Source: Phosphoribacter sp964647395
GTDB lineage: Bacteria; Actinomycetota; Actinomycetes; Actinomycetales; Dermatophilaceae
Direction of reading: 5' to 3'
Assembly (NCBI GenBank): GCA_964647395.1
Contig: CAZYHR010000002.1
Span: 25,574 to 89,573, forward strand
Length of the DNA stretch: 64,000 nucleotides
Shown: in pieces, positions 27,561 through 35,957 of the stretch
Numbering within the stretch: position 1 is the first letter of the stretch
How the letters are laid out: each line of letters starts with the position of its first letter
Notes under the pieces: model-generated
What the model was told of the DNA's origin: nothing
Seen by the model: the letters and a program-made list of their open reading frames with translations, nothing else
Database searches by the model: none
Program-made: the position numbers and the translations under genes

Positions 27561-28226
27561 GTGACCGAGATGACGACCCAGACCGTGCCGACCACGGCCG
27601 GTGCCGTCGACGAGCCCTGGTCGCCGCCGTCCTGGGAGCACATCGTCACCGAGCACTCGGGCCGGGTCTATCGCCTCGCCTACCGGCTGACCGGTAACCC
27701 GCACGACGCCGAGGACCTCACCCACGACGTGTTCGTGCGGGTGTTCCGCTCGCTGCACTCCTACACGCCGGGCACCTTCGAGGGTTGGCTGCACCGCATC
27801 ACCACCAACGTCTTCCTGGACAAGATGCGCCGCAAGCAGCGGATCCGCTTCGACGCGCTGCCCGAGGACGCGCCGTCCCGCCTGGCGACCCGCGAGCCCG
27901 GCCCGGAGCAGGTCTTCGACGAGCGGCACCTGGACGACGACATCCAGCGGGCCCTCGACGCGCTGAGCCCCGAGTTCCGGGCGGCCGTCGTGCTGTGCGA
28001 CATCGAGGGCCTGTCCTACGAGGAGATCGCGGCCACCCTCGACATCAAACTCGGCACCGTCCGCTCCCGGATCCACCGCGGCCGGGCCCAACTGCGCGAG
28101 GCGCTGGCCCATCGCGCGCCGCGGCCGGAAGCCGTGCCGGCCGGGACCGCCGCGAGCGGGCCGTCCGCCCGCCCCACCCGGACCCTGCCGGTGCGCCGAC
28201 TGCTCCCCGCCGGTCGAGGGGCGTGA
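27561..28226 (+). CDS. sigE: ECF RNA polymerase sigma factor SigE
   Basis: A 221-residue ECF sigma factor. Region 2 is RVYRLAYRLTGNPHDAEDLT then FVRVFRSLHSYTPGTFEGWL; region 4 is LSPEFRAAVVLCDIEGLSYE then EIAATLDIKLGTVRSRIHRG. It directs the envelope-stress response, held by the anti-sigma factor encoded next. The GTG start follows GGAAGG. The order sigE - anti-sigma - htrA - tatB matches mycobacteria. The C-terminal ~35 residues are a Pro/Arg tail. Confidence 0.93.
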   Translation: MTEMTTQTVPTTAGAVDEPWSPPSWEHIVTEHSGRVYRLAYRLTGNPHDAEDLTHDVFVRVFRSLHSYTPGTFEGWLHRITTNVFLDKMRRKQRIRFDALPEDAPSRLATREPGPEQVFDERHLDDDIQRALDALSPEFRAAVVLCDIEGLSYEEIAATLDIKLGTVRSRIHRGRAQLREALAHRAPRPEAVPAGTAASGPSARPTRTLPVRRLLPAGRGA

Positions 28227-28834
28227 TGGCCCGACACCTCGGCGACGAGCTCAGCGACTACGTCGACCGCCGGATGCCGGCGGCGCTGCTGCTTGCCTGG
28301 GACCGGCATCTGGTCGGCTGTCAGCTGTGCCGGTGCGCGGCCGATCAGGAGCGCCGGGTCCTGGCGTCGCTGCGGGCCAACCCGGCCCCGCACGTGCCCT
28401 CCGGCCTGCACCAGATGCTGCTCGCGCTCAGCCTGCCCGGTGAGCCCCCGGCCGGCGCTGCCGGGGTCGCCCCCGCGGGCCCGCCGATCCCCGCGCCACC
28501 GCCGGGCGCGCCGCACCCGCTGGCCGTCGGCCCGTCCCGGCTGCCCACCCTCGGCCGGGCCGCCCCCGCGCACTACCGGTCGCTGCGTCGCCCGCTCGCG
28601 CTGGCGGGCGCGGTCGCCGGGTCCGCCGCCGCCGCGGCGCTGACCATCGGCCTGGCCACCCCGGTCGGCTCGTCCTCGGCGGCGGTCGTGCAGCCGGCCC
28701 CCGCCACCGCGCCCGGCTGGAACGCGGTCGGCGTCTCCGGCGCCTATTCGTGGGTGCCCAGCGTCGTGCAGGTCGGCGGGCCCAGCCGGGTGCAGAGTGT
28801 CCTGGCCCCCGCCACGGAGCGACCCAGCCGATGA
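28226..28834 (+). CDS. rseA: zinc-binding anti-sigma factor (RseA-type)
   Basis: A 202-residue protein whose ATG overlaps the sigE stop (TGATG). Residues ~24-36 hold the ZAS motif H-x3-C-x2-C (DRHLVGCQLC), which binds zinc and the sigma factor and responds to redox. A Pro-rich linker leads to a hydrophobic stretch (LALAGAVAGSAAAAALTIGL) that may be a membrane anchor, with a short outer tail. It probably releases SigE on envelope stress. It overlaps htrA by ATGA. Confidence 0.88.
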   Translation: MARHLGDELSDYVDRRMPAALLLAWDRHLVGCQLCRCAADQERRVLASLRANPAPHVPSGLHQMLLALSLPGEPPAGAAGVAPAGPPIPAPPPGAPHPLAVGPSRLPTLGRAAPAHYRSLRRPLALAGAVAGSAAAAALTIGLATPVGSSSAAVVQPAPATAPGWNAVGVSGAYSWVPSVVQVGGPSRVQSVLAPATERPSR

Positions 28835-30258
28835 GCCAGCCAGGCAGCCCCCCGCCGGCCGGGCCGCCTGGCGGCTATCCGCCGCCCGGCTCGTCCGCAC
28901 CCACCCAGCGGTTGACCGGCTTCGACCCGGGCTACCCGGCCCCGCAGGGCTGGCACCCCGATCCGGCCGGACAACCCCGCCCGGCCCCGTCGGGTCCGAT
29001 GGCCCCCGGCCCGGCCGCCCCGGGTCCGGGCGGCCCCGGTCCGGGCGCCCCCGGTCCGGTCGCCGCTGGCTACTCGATGCCACCGGGCGCCGGCGGCCCC
29101 GGGCAGTGGGGTGCGCCCGCGGCATACCAGGGGAGTCCGGCGACCGCCCCGCTGCCGCGCCCGGGGACCCCGGCTCAGCAGCCGCCGGCCCGGCCGCGGC
29201 GCTCGACCGGCCTGCTCGTGGGCGTCGCCGCGATCGGGCTGACCGCCGGCCTGCTCGGCGGGGGCGCCGCCGGAGTGCTGGCCGGGCGCACCGTGACCCC
29301 GCAGCCGCTGTCCCCGACGCCCGGCGCCCCGGTCGCGGTCAACCGGCCCGACGGCAGCATCGCCAAGATCGCCGCCCAGGCGCTGCCCTCCGTGGTGACC
29401 ATCAAGATCCGCGGCAGCGCCGGCTCGGGCACCGGGTCGGGGTTCGTCGTCGACGACAGCGGCCACATCGTCACCAACAACCACGTCATCTCGACCGCGG
29501 CCAGCGGCGGCACGATCCGGGTCGAGTTGCACGACGGCACCTCGGTCGACGCGACCATCGTCGGCCGGGACGCGTCCTACGACCTGGCCGTGCTCAAGGT
29601 CGACCGGTCCGGGCTGGTCCCGCTGCAGTGGGGTCGCTCGGCCGACATCGTCGTCGGTGACGGGGTCATCGCGGTCGGTGCACCGCTGGGTCTGGAGTCG
29701 ACGGTGACGACCGGCATCGTGTCGGCGCTCGGGCGCCCGGTCTCGGCCGGCGGCGGCGACGAGACCTCCTACATCAACGCGATCCAGACCGATGCGGCCA
29801 TCAACCCGGGCAACTCCGGCGGGCCGCTGCTCGACCTCAACGGCCGGGTCATCGGGGTCAACTCGGCGATCGCCCGCCTGCCGGGCTCGACCAGCGGCAC
29901 CGGCGGCAGCATCGGGCTCGGTTTCGCGATCCCGAGCGACCAGGCGGCCAAGACCGTCCAGCAGTTGATCAGCACCGGCAAGGCCGTGCATCCGATCGTC
30001 GGGGTGCGCCTGGACTCCAACTACGACGGCGACGGCGGCAAGATCCTCAGCTCCGGCGGTGTTCCCAGCGGCGGCAACGCCGCGGCGGCCGGCCTGCGCG
30101 ACGGCGACGTCATCGTCGCCATCGACGGCAAGCGGATCACCAGCGCAGAGCACCTCATCGTCTCGATCCGCAGTCGCGACGTGGGCGATACAGTGCGACT
30201 GACGGTGGATCGCGGTGGGCAGACCGTGGACATCACCCTGACCCTGCAGGCGGGTTGA
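28831..30258 (+). CDS. htrA: membrane-anchored HtrA/DegP-type serine protease
   Basis: A 475-residue protein. Residues 1-125 are a Pro/Gly-rich cytosolic part, then one membrane segment (LLVGVAAIGLTAGLLGGGAA). The trypsin-like domain has His218 (TNNHVI), Asp251 (SYDLAVLKV) and Ser329 (NPGNSGGPL). A PDZ domain follows (AAGLRDGDVIVAIDGKRITS). It degrades damaged exported proteins and may cleave the anti-sigma factor, being in the same operon. Coupled by ATGA to the preceding gene. Confidence 0.95.
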   Translation: MSQPGSPPPAGPPGGYPPPGSSAPTQRLTGFDPGYPAPQGWHPDPAGQPRPAPSGPMAPGPAAPGPGGPGPGAPGPVAAGYSMPPGAGGPGQWGAPAAYQGSPATAPLPRPGTPAQQPPARPRRSTGLLVGVAAIGLTAGLLGGGAAGVLAGRTVTPQPLSPTPGAPVAVNRPDGSIAKIAAQALPSVVTIKIRGSAGSGTGSGFVVDDSGHIVTNNHVISTAASGGTIRVELHDGTSVDATIVGRDASYDLAVLKVDRSGLVPLQWGRSADIVVGDGVIAVGAPLGLESTVTTGIVSALGRPVSAGGGDETSYINAIQTDAAINPGNSGGPLLDLNGRVIGVNSAIARLPGSTSGTGGSIGLGFAIPSDQAAKTVQQLISTGKAVHPIVGVRLDSNYDGDGGKILSSGGVPSGGNAAAAGLRDGDVIVAIDGKRITSAEHLIVSIRSRDVGDTVRLTVDRGGQTVDITLTLQAG

Positions 30259-30271
30259 CCCGGAGGACGAC

Positions 30272-30616
30272 GTGCTGGACATCAACGGCTGGGAGCTCAT
30301 CGTCCTGGTCGTCGTCGCGGTCCTCGTGCTCGGCCCGGAGCGGCTGCCGACGTATGCCGCCAAGCTCGGTCAGCTGGTCCGCCAGCTCAAGGCGATGGCC
30401 GACGGGGCCAAGGGCCAGCTCAAGGAGCAGCTCGGGCCGGACTTCGACGACCTCAACTGGCGCCAGTACGACCCCCGGCAGTACGACCCGCGTCGCATCG
30501 TCCGCGAGGCGCTCCTGGACCCGGGGCCCGAGCCGGTGCGGCCCGAACCACCCGCGGCGACCCGGGTCGAGCACGACCCGGCCCGGCCCACCCCGTGGGA
30601 CCCGGACGCCACCTGA
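30272..30616 (+). CDS. tatB: Sec-independent translocase protein TatB
   Basis: A 114-residue protein from a GTG, 13 bp after htrA. The N-terminal membrane helix ends in the TatA/B signature (WELIVLVVVAVLVLGPERLP) followed by an amphipathic helix (YAAKLGQLVRQLKAMADGAK) and an acidic/Pro tail. It forms part of the twin-arginine export receptor. Its place after htrA matches Rv1224. A motif copy overlaps P-T-Y-A-A-K. Confidence 0.93.
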   Translation: MLDINGWELIVLVVVAVLVLGPERLPTYAAKLGQLVRQLKAMADGAKGQLKEQLGPDFDDLNWRQYDPRQYDPRRIVREALLDPGPEPVRPEPPAATRVEHDPARPTPWDPDAT

Positions 30617-30658
30617 GCGCAGGTCGGGACGGATGCGGCCGGTGGTGGCCGGGACGGG

Positions 30659-31804
30659 TCAGCGCCGGACCGGCGTGACCCCCAACGACCGACCGGCCAG
30701 CCCACGCGCCCGGCTGGACAACGAGCGGGCCACCGCGCGCAGCGCGACCGCAGCGGGGGAGTCCGGGTCGCGCAGCACGACGGGGCGGCCCTCGTCGCCG
30801 CCCACGCGCAGGTTGGTGTCCAGCGGCACCTGGCCGAGCAGCGGCACCGACGCGCCCATGATCCGGGTCAGCGAGTCGGCGACCGTCCGGCCACCCCCGG
30901 CCCCGAAGATCTCCTGCCGTGAGCCGTCCGGCAGTTCCAGCCACGACATGTTCTCGACGACCCCGACGACCCGCTGGTGGGTCTGCGCCGCGATCGACCC
31001 GGCCCGCTCGGCCACCTCGGCGGCGGCCGCCTGGGGCGTGGTGACGACGATGATCTCGGCCGTCGGCAGCAGTTGACCGATCGAGATCGCGACGTCGCCG
31101 GTGCCCGGCGGCAGGTCGAGCAGCAGCACGTCGAGGTCGCCCCAGAAGACGTCGGACAGGAACTGGGTCAACGCCCGGTGCAGCATCGGTCCGCGCCACA
31201 CGACCGGCTGGTTGCCCGGCACGAACATGCCGACCGAGATGACCTTCACGTCGTGCGAGATCGGCGGCAGGATCATCGCGTCCTCGCCGTCGCCGATCTG
31301 GGTCGGCCGGGCCTCGACACCGAGCATCCGGGGGATCGAGAAGCCGTGGATGTCCGCGTCGACCACCCCGACTTTGAGCCCCGCGGCGGCCATGGCCACG
31401 GCGAGGTTGGCGGTGACCGAGGACTTGCCGACGCCACCCTTGCCGGAGGCCACGGCATACACCCGGGTGGTCGAGCCGGGACGGTTGAAGACGACCTCGC
31501 GCTCCGGCGCGCCGCCGCGCAACTTGCCGCGCAGCACCGCGCGCTGCTCGTCGCTCATGACGTCGAGGCGCACCTCGACGCCGTTGACGCCCTCGACGCC
31601 CAGCAGCGCCGCCGTCGTGTCGCGGCGCAGCGTGTCCTTGAGGGGGCAGCCGGCGACGGTGAGGTAGAGCTCGAGCATGACCTGACCGGCCTCGTCGACC
31701 GTCACCGACTTGACCATGCCGAGCTCGGTCACCGGTTTGCGGATCTCCGGGTCGTTGACGGTCGAGAGCGCGCGGAGCAGGTCGTCCTGGGTGGGTGCGG
31801 GCAT
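30659..31804 (-). CDS. mrp: Mrp/ApbC-type iron-sulfur carrier ATPase
   Basis: A 381-residue protein. Residues 1-95 are a MIP18/DUF59 domain (LSTVNDPEIRKPVTELGMVK); the rest is a ParA-like ATPase with the deviant Walker A VASGKGGVGKSSV and DVLLLDLPPGTGD. It carries and delivers Fe-S clusters. The ATG at 31804 lies in a near copy of the dispersed motif (GGTATGCCCGC). The open frame upstream runs into a tandem duplication and is rejected as coding. Conserved position relative to sigE/tatB (Rv1229c). Confidence 0.93.
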   Translation of the reverse strand: MPAPTQDDLLRALSTVNDPEIRKPVTELGMVKSVTVDEAGQVMLELYLTVAGCPLKDTLRRDTTAALLGVEGVNGVEVRLDVMSDEQRAVLRGKLRGGAPEREVVFNRPGSTTRVYAVASGKGGVGKSSVTANLAVAMAAAGLKVGVVDADIHGFSIPRMLGVEARPTQIGDGEDAMILPPISHDVKVISVGMFVPGNQPVVWRGPMLHRALTQFLSDVFWGDLDVLLLDLPPGTGDVAISIGQLLPTAEIIVVTTPQAAAAEVAERAGSIAAQTHQRVVGVVENMSWLELPDGSRQEIFGAGGGRTVADSLTRIMGASVPLLGQVPLDTNLRVGGDEGRPVVLRDPDSPAAVALRAVARSLSSRARGLAGRSLGVTPVRR

Positions 31805-31863
31805 ACCGTCGATCCTATGCGCTCGGTCTGATCCCGCTGGGTGCCGTCGCTGGAGCGCCGGCC

Positions 31864-31969
31864 GGGGCTGGGGGGTTCCGGGAACGTTCCAGGCAACCGT
31901 TTTCACCGGGGAGTGGGGGGCTGGGGGGTTCCGGGAACGTTCCAGGCAACCGTTTTCACCGGGGAGTGG
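31864..31969. repeat. perfect 53-bp tandem duplication with GGAACGTTCC palindrome
   Basis: Copies 31864-31916 and 31917-31969 are identical by eye. Each contains the 10-bp palindrome GGAACGTTCC (31881-31890 and 31934-31943) and a T-run (CCGTTTTCACC). They lie between the DUF1003 gene stop and the mrp start, upstream of mrp on the minus strand. They may be duplicated promoter/operator modules or a recent replication slip. Confidence 0.85.
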
Positions 31970-31972
31970 GGG

Positions 31973-32569
31973 TCAGCGGTCGCGCTTGCGGGGCTTGGCC
32001 TTGGGCTGGGGCTTGGCCTTGGGGGTGATGGCGCCGCGCCGCTCCATCTCCTCCAGCAGGTCGCGCAGCTCGGAGCGGATGAAGTCGCGGGTCGCGGCGT
32101 CGCGCAGGGCGATGCGCAGGGCCGCGACCTCACGGGTGAGGAACTCGGTGTCGGCGAGGTTGCGCTCGTCGCGGGCCCGGTCCTGCTCCAGCGCCACCCG
32201 CTCGCGGTCGGCCTGACGGTTCTGCGCGAGCAGGATGAGCGGGGCGGCGTACGAGGCCTGCAGCGACAGGATGAGGGTGAGCAGCGTGTAGTTGAGCTCG
32301 CGCGGATCGAACTGGAGCTGGGTCGGGGCGAAGGTGTTCCAGACCAGCCAGATGATGACGAAGGCGGTCATCCCGATGAGGAACTGCACCGTGCCCATGA
32401 ACCGTGCGAAGGCCTCGGACAGCACCCCGAAGCGCTCCTGGTCGAACCCCCGCCACTGCAGGAAGGACCGCCGCCCAAACTCGCGGGGCTGGTCGATGCG
32501 GCCGTCGCGGGCCGCCCGCGGTCGGCCGGCCGCGCGGCGCAGCGCGGCGCGGCGGGCGCCGTCAGCCAT
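31973..32569 (-). CDS. DUF1003 family membrane protein
   Basis: A 198-residue protein with two membrane helices (FMGTVQFLIGMTAFVIIWLV and LNYTLLTLILSLQASYAAPL) separated by the family segment NTFAPTQLQFDPRELNY, then a long charged coiled coil (RQADRERVALEQDRARDERN) and a Lys/Pro tail (PKAKPQPKAKPRKRDR). Function unknown. It overlaps the upstream CBS-domain gene by 8 bp, as the corresponding pair does in mycobacteria. Confidence 0.87.
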   Translation of the reverse strand: MADGARRAALRRAAGRPRAARDGRIDQPREFGRRSFLQWRGFDQERFGVLSEAFARFMGTVQFLIGMTAFVIIWLVWNTFAPTQLQFDPRELNYTLLTLILSLQASYAAPLILLAQNRQADRERVALEQDRARDERNLADTEFLTREVAALRIALRDAATRDFIRSELRDLLEEMERRGAITPKAKPQPKAKPRKRDR

Positions 32570-33833
32570 GGGTGACCTCGCGGGCCTCGCGCCAGTCCTC
32601 GGGCAGGATGTGGTCGAGCACGTCGTCGACGGTCACCGCGCCGACCAGCCGGCCCACCGGGTCGACGACCGGCACCGCCATGAGGTCGTAGGCGGCCAGG
32701 GTGCGGTGCACCTGGTCGATCGACGCTTCGACCTCGACCGGCTTGACCCGCTCGATCGCGGCACCCAGCGGCGAGTGCGGCGGCTCGCGCAGCAGCCGCT
32801 GGATGTGCACCAGCCCGAGATACTTGCCGGTCGGCGTCTCCAGCGGCGGCCGGCAGACGAACACCGCCGTCGACAGCGGCGCGGACAACTCCTCGCGCCG
32901 CACCACCGCGAGCGCCTCGGCGATGGTCGCCTCGGGACCGAGGATCACCGGCTCGTTGGTCATGATGCCCCCGGCGGTGTCCTCCTCGTAGGCGAGCAGC
33001 TGGCGGACCGGCTCGGCCTCGTCCGGCTCCATCCGCCCGAGCAGCTGCTCCTGCTGCTCCGGGGGCAGCTCGGCGAGCAGGTCGGCGGCGTCGTCGGGCT
33101 CCATCGCCTCGAGCACGTCGGCGGCGCGTTCGGCGTCCAGGCCGACGAGGATCTGCACCTGCTCGTCCTCGGGCAGCTCCTCCAGCACGTCGGCCAGCCG
33201 CGAGTCGTCCAGCGCTGCGGCGACCTCGGCCCGGCGCTGCGGCTCCAGGTCGTGGATCGCCTCGGCGAGGTCGGCCGGCGCGAGATCCTCGTAGGCCGCG
33301 ATGAGCAGCTCGGCGTCCTGCTGGGCATCCCGCACGTCCAGGCCGGTCGTGTCGGCGATGTCGACCAGCAGCGTCTCGCCCCGGCGCCGGCCGAAGGCCC
33401 GGATGCCGCGACGCTGACCGTCGGTCTTGCGGCAGAACACCCGGCTCACCGTCCAGTCCTTGCGGCGCACGTCGATGGCCAGGTCCTCGACGGTCGCCTC
33501 GAAGGTCGTGTCGTCGTCGGTGACGGTGACGGTGCGCTCGAACAGCTCGGCGACGGCCAGCGTCTCGCCGATGCGCTGCTCGAACCGGCGCAGGTTGACC
33601 AGCCCGGTCGTGATGACCTGATCGGCGTCGATCGAAGTGATGCGGGTCATCGGCACGAAGACCCGCTTGCGGCCGGGCACCTCGAGCACCAGCCCGATGA
33701 CCCGGGGCCGTGACCCGATCGGCCCGCGGAACGTCACGACCACATCGCGGACGCGGCCCACCGGGTCGCCCAGCGGGTCGAAGGCGTCCAGACCCACCAG
33801 TCGGGCCACGAAGACGCGGGTGGGCAAGGTCAC
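32562..33833 (-). CDS. PRC-barrel + MgtE-N + CBS protein lacking the Mg2+ channel
   Basis: A 423-residue soluble protein. Residues 1-75 resemble a PRC-barrel (FVARLVGLDAFDPLGDPVGR), residues 165-290 an MgtE N-terminal superhelix (LAPADLAEAIHDLEPQRRAE, LEAMEPDDAADLLAELPPEQ) and residues 295-415 paired CBS domains (TAGGIMTNEPVILGPEATIA ... LMAVPVVDPVGRLVGAVTVD). The MgtE membrane domain is absent, so it is likely a Mg2+ or nucleotide sensor rather than a transporter. Its overlap with the DUF1003 membrane protein suggests they work as a pair. Confidence 0.85.
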   Translation of the reverse strand: MTLPTRVFVARLVGLDAFDPLGDPVGRVRDVVVTFRGPIGSRPRVIGLVLEVPGRKRVFVPMTRITSIDADQVITTGLVNLRRFEQRIGETLAVAELFERTVTVTDDDTTFEATVEDLAIDVRRKDWTVSRVFCRKTDGQRRGIRAFGRRRGETLLVDIADTTGLDVRDAQQDAELLIAAYEDLAPADLAEAIHDLEPQRRAEVAAALDDSRLADVLEELPEDEQVQILVGLDAERAADVLEAMEPDDAADLLAELPPEQQEQLLGRMEPDEAEPVRQLLAYEEDTAGGIMTNEPVILGPEATIAEALAVVRREELSAPLSTAVFVCRPPLETPTGKYLGLVHIQRLLREPPHSPLGAAIERVKPVEVEASIDQVHRTLAAYDLMAVPVVDPVGRLVGAVTVDDVLDHILPEDWREAREVTHG

Positions 33834-33943
33834 AGGACAAGGCTAGCCGGGGGGACCCGAGGCCCGTGGTCGCGGCATACCGGCTGTTGCTAGCGTCCGG
33901 AGGGAAGACCGCCGACGAGCCCGCAGCCACTGGAGGCCGAACC

Positions 33944-35011
33944 ATGCGCCACCCCAAGGACTTCTATGCACCGCTGGCCCTCGGGGCGCCGCAGCCGCTG
34001 CGGCAGGTGCCGGCCCGGCCCTCGCGGTGCATCCACTTCTTCGACCCGAGCAACCCCAAGATGGCGGCCAAGGTGCCCGAACTGGTCGGCACCGTCGACG
34101 TGCTGCTCGGCAACCTCGAGGACGCCGTCAAGGCCGACAACAAGCAGGCCGCCCGGGCCGGGCTGGTGGCGATCGGCCAGGCCACCGACTTCGGCGAGTC
34201 GACGCAGTTGTGGACCCGGGTCAACGCGCTGGACTCGCCGTGGGTCCTGGATGACCTGACGACGCTGGTCACCGAGATCGGCGACAAGCTCGACGTCATC
34301 ATGGTCCCCAAGGTGCAGGGCGCCGAGGACATCCACTACGTCGACCGGATCCTAGCCCAGCTCGAGGCCCGGGCCGGGCTGCAGCGCCCGATCCTCGTGC
34401 ACGCGATCCTCGAGACCGCCCGCGGCATGGTCAACGTCGAACAGATCTGCAACGCCAGCCCGCGGATGCAGGGGCTCTCGCTCGGCCCGGCCGACCTGGC
34501 CGCGGACCGACGGATGAAGACCACCCGGGTCGGCGGCGGGCACCCCGGCTACCTGGTGCGCCAGGACCCGCCGGGCGGGGTGATCGAGGCCGAGCGGGCG
34601 GCATACCAACAGGATCTGTGGCACTACACGATCGCGCGCATGGTCGACGCGTGCGCGGCGGCCGGCATCTTCCCCTACTACGGGCCGTTCGGCGACATCA
34701 AGGACGTCGTCGCGTGCGAGGACCAGTTCCGCAACGCCTTCCTGCTCGGCTGTGTCGGCGCATGGTCGCTGCACCCGGCCCAGATCGCCATCGCCAAGCG
34801 GGTGTTCAGCCCGTCCGCCGAGGACGTCGCGCACGCGCGGCGGGTCGTCGAGGCGATGGGCGACGGCACCGGGGCGGTCATGCTCGACGGCAAGATGGAG
34901 GACGACGCCAGCCTCAAGCAGTGCCTCGTCATGCTCGAGCTGGCCGACCGGCTGGCTGCCACCGACCCCGCCCTCGCGGCTCGGTATGCCGCCCCCGCGG
35001 CCGGCGAGTGA
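33944..35011 (+). CDS. HpcH/HpaI-family CoA ester lyase (malyl-CoA lyase-like)
   Basis: A 355-residue TIM-barrel lyase. GNLEDAVKADNKQAAR is the substrate-binding Glu-Asp region; MVPKVQGAEDIHYVDRIL, HAILETARGMVNVEQI and SLGPADLAADRRM supply the metal-binding Glu and Asp. It probably cleaves or forms malyl- or methylmalyl-type CoA esters. The ATG at 33944 follows TGGAGG. It is 40 bp before a shorter paralogue, so the two likely act together. An exact substrate is not assignable. Confidence 0.82.
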   Translation: MRHPKDFYAPLALGAPQPLRQVPARPSRCIHFFDPSNPKMAAKVPELVGTVDVLLGNLEDAVKADNKQAARAGLVAIGQATDFGESTQLWTRVNALDSPWVLDDLTTLVTEIGDKLDVIMVPKVQGAEDIHYVDRILAQLEARAGLQRPILVHAILETARGMVNVEQICNASPRMQGLSLGPADLAADRRMKTTRVGGGHPGYLVRQDPPGGVIEAERAAYQQDLWHYTIARMVDACAAAGIFPYYGPFGDIKDVVACEDQFRNAFLLGCVGAWSLHPAQIAIAKRVFSPSAEDVAHARRVVEAMGDGTGAVMLDGKMEDDASLKQCLVMLELADRLAATDPALAARYAAPAAGE

Positions 35012-35051
35012 CCCTCGCCCCGGCCGCGCCCGACCCAAGGAGAACCCCCCG

Positions 35052-35924
35052 ATGAACACCTATCGGCCCCGCCGCACCGTGCTGTACCTGCCCGCCTCCA
35101 ACGAGCGGGCGCTGGACAAGGCCAAGACCCTGCCGACCGACGGGTTGATCCTCGACCTGGAGGACTCGGTGGCCCCCGACGCCAAGGACGCCGCTCGCGA
35201 ACTCGCTTGTGCAGCAGCGAAGTCCGGCGCCTACGGGCGGCGCGAGGTGACGATCCGGATCAACGCCATCGACAGCGAGTGGCACTGGGACGACTTGCGC
35301 GCCGCCTGCGCCGCCGGCCCCGACGCGATCGTCGTGCCCAAGATCACCAGCCGCAAGCAGGTGCGCTACCTGGCCCGGATGCTCGATCGGCTGCACGCCC
35401 CGGAATCGACCCAGCTGTGGGCGATGATCGAGTCGCCGGCGGCGATCCTGGAGATCGAGAAGACCGTCGGCAGCGACCCGCGGCTCACCGTGCTGGTGCT
35501 GGGCACCAACGACCTGGTCAAGGAGCTCAACGCCGAGCACGTGCCCGGCCGCGAGCCGCTGCTCTACGCGCTGTCCAAGGTCGTCATGGCCGCCCGGGCC
35601 GAGGGATTGGCCGTGCTCGACGGCGTCTACAACGACGTCAAGGACACCGAGGGGTTCGCCGCCGAGTGCCGGCAGGGGCGGGCCATGGGCTTCGACGGCA
35701 AGACCGTCATCCACCCCGGCCAGCTCGAGCCGTGCAACAACGCCTATGCGCCCAGCGCGGAGCAGGCCGAGCAGGCCAGGGCCCTCATCGAGACCTTCGA
35801 GGGGGCGCTGGCCGAGGGCAAGGGTGTGGTCACCCATCAGGGCAAGCTCGTCGAGCAGTTGCACGTCGACATGGCCCGCAAGGTGCTCGCCACCCGGGAG
35901 GCCATCGCCGCGCTCGGCGAGTAG
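35052..35924 (+). CDS. CitE-like CoA ester lyase
   Basis: A 290-residue HpcH/HpaI-family protein: RRTVLYLPASNERALDKAKT is the CitE/CLYBL opening, GLILDLEDSVAPDAK the metal/substrate loop, WAMIESPAAILEIEK the catalytic Glu region and LVLGTNDLVKEL the Asp. CitE-like proteins without citrate lyase partners hydrolyse or cleave citramalyl-, malyl- or related CoA. A ribosome site (AAGGAG) precedes the ATG. Paired with the gene just upstream. Confidence 0.85.
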   Translation: MNTYRPRRTVLYLPASNERALDKAKTLPTDGLILDLEDSVAPDAKDAARELACAAAKSGAYGRREVTIRINAIDSEWHWDDLRAACAAGPDAIVVPKITSRKQVRYLARMLDRLHAPESTQLWAMIESPAAILEIEKTVGSDPRLTVLVLGTNDLVKELNAEHVPGREPLLYALSKVVMAARAEGLAVLDGVYNDVKDTEGFAAECRQGRAMGFDGKTVIHPGQLEPCNNAYAPSAEQAEQARALIETFEGALAEGKGVVTHQGKLVEQLHVDMARKVLATREAIAALGE

Positions 35925-35957
35925 CGGCCCGGGCGCTGAACGCCGGCGCCGGCGGCC

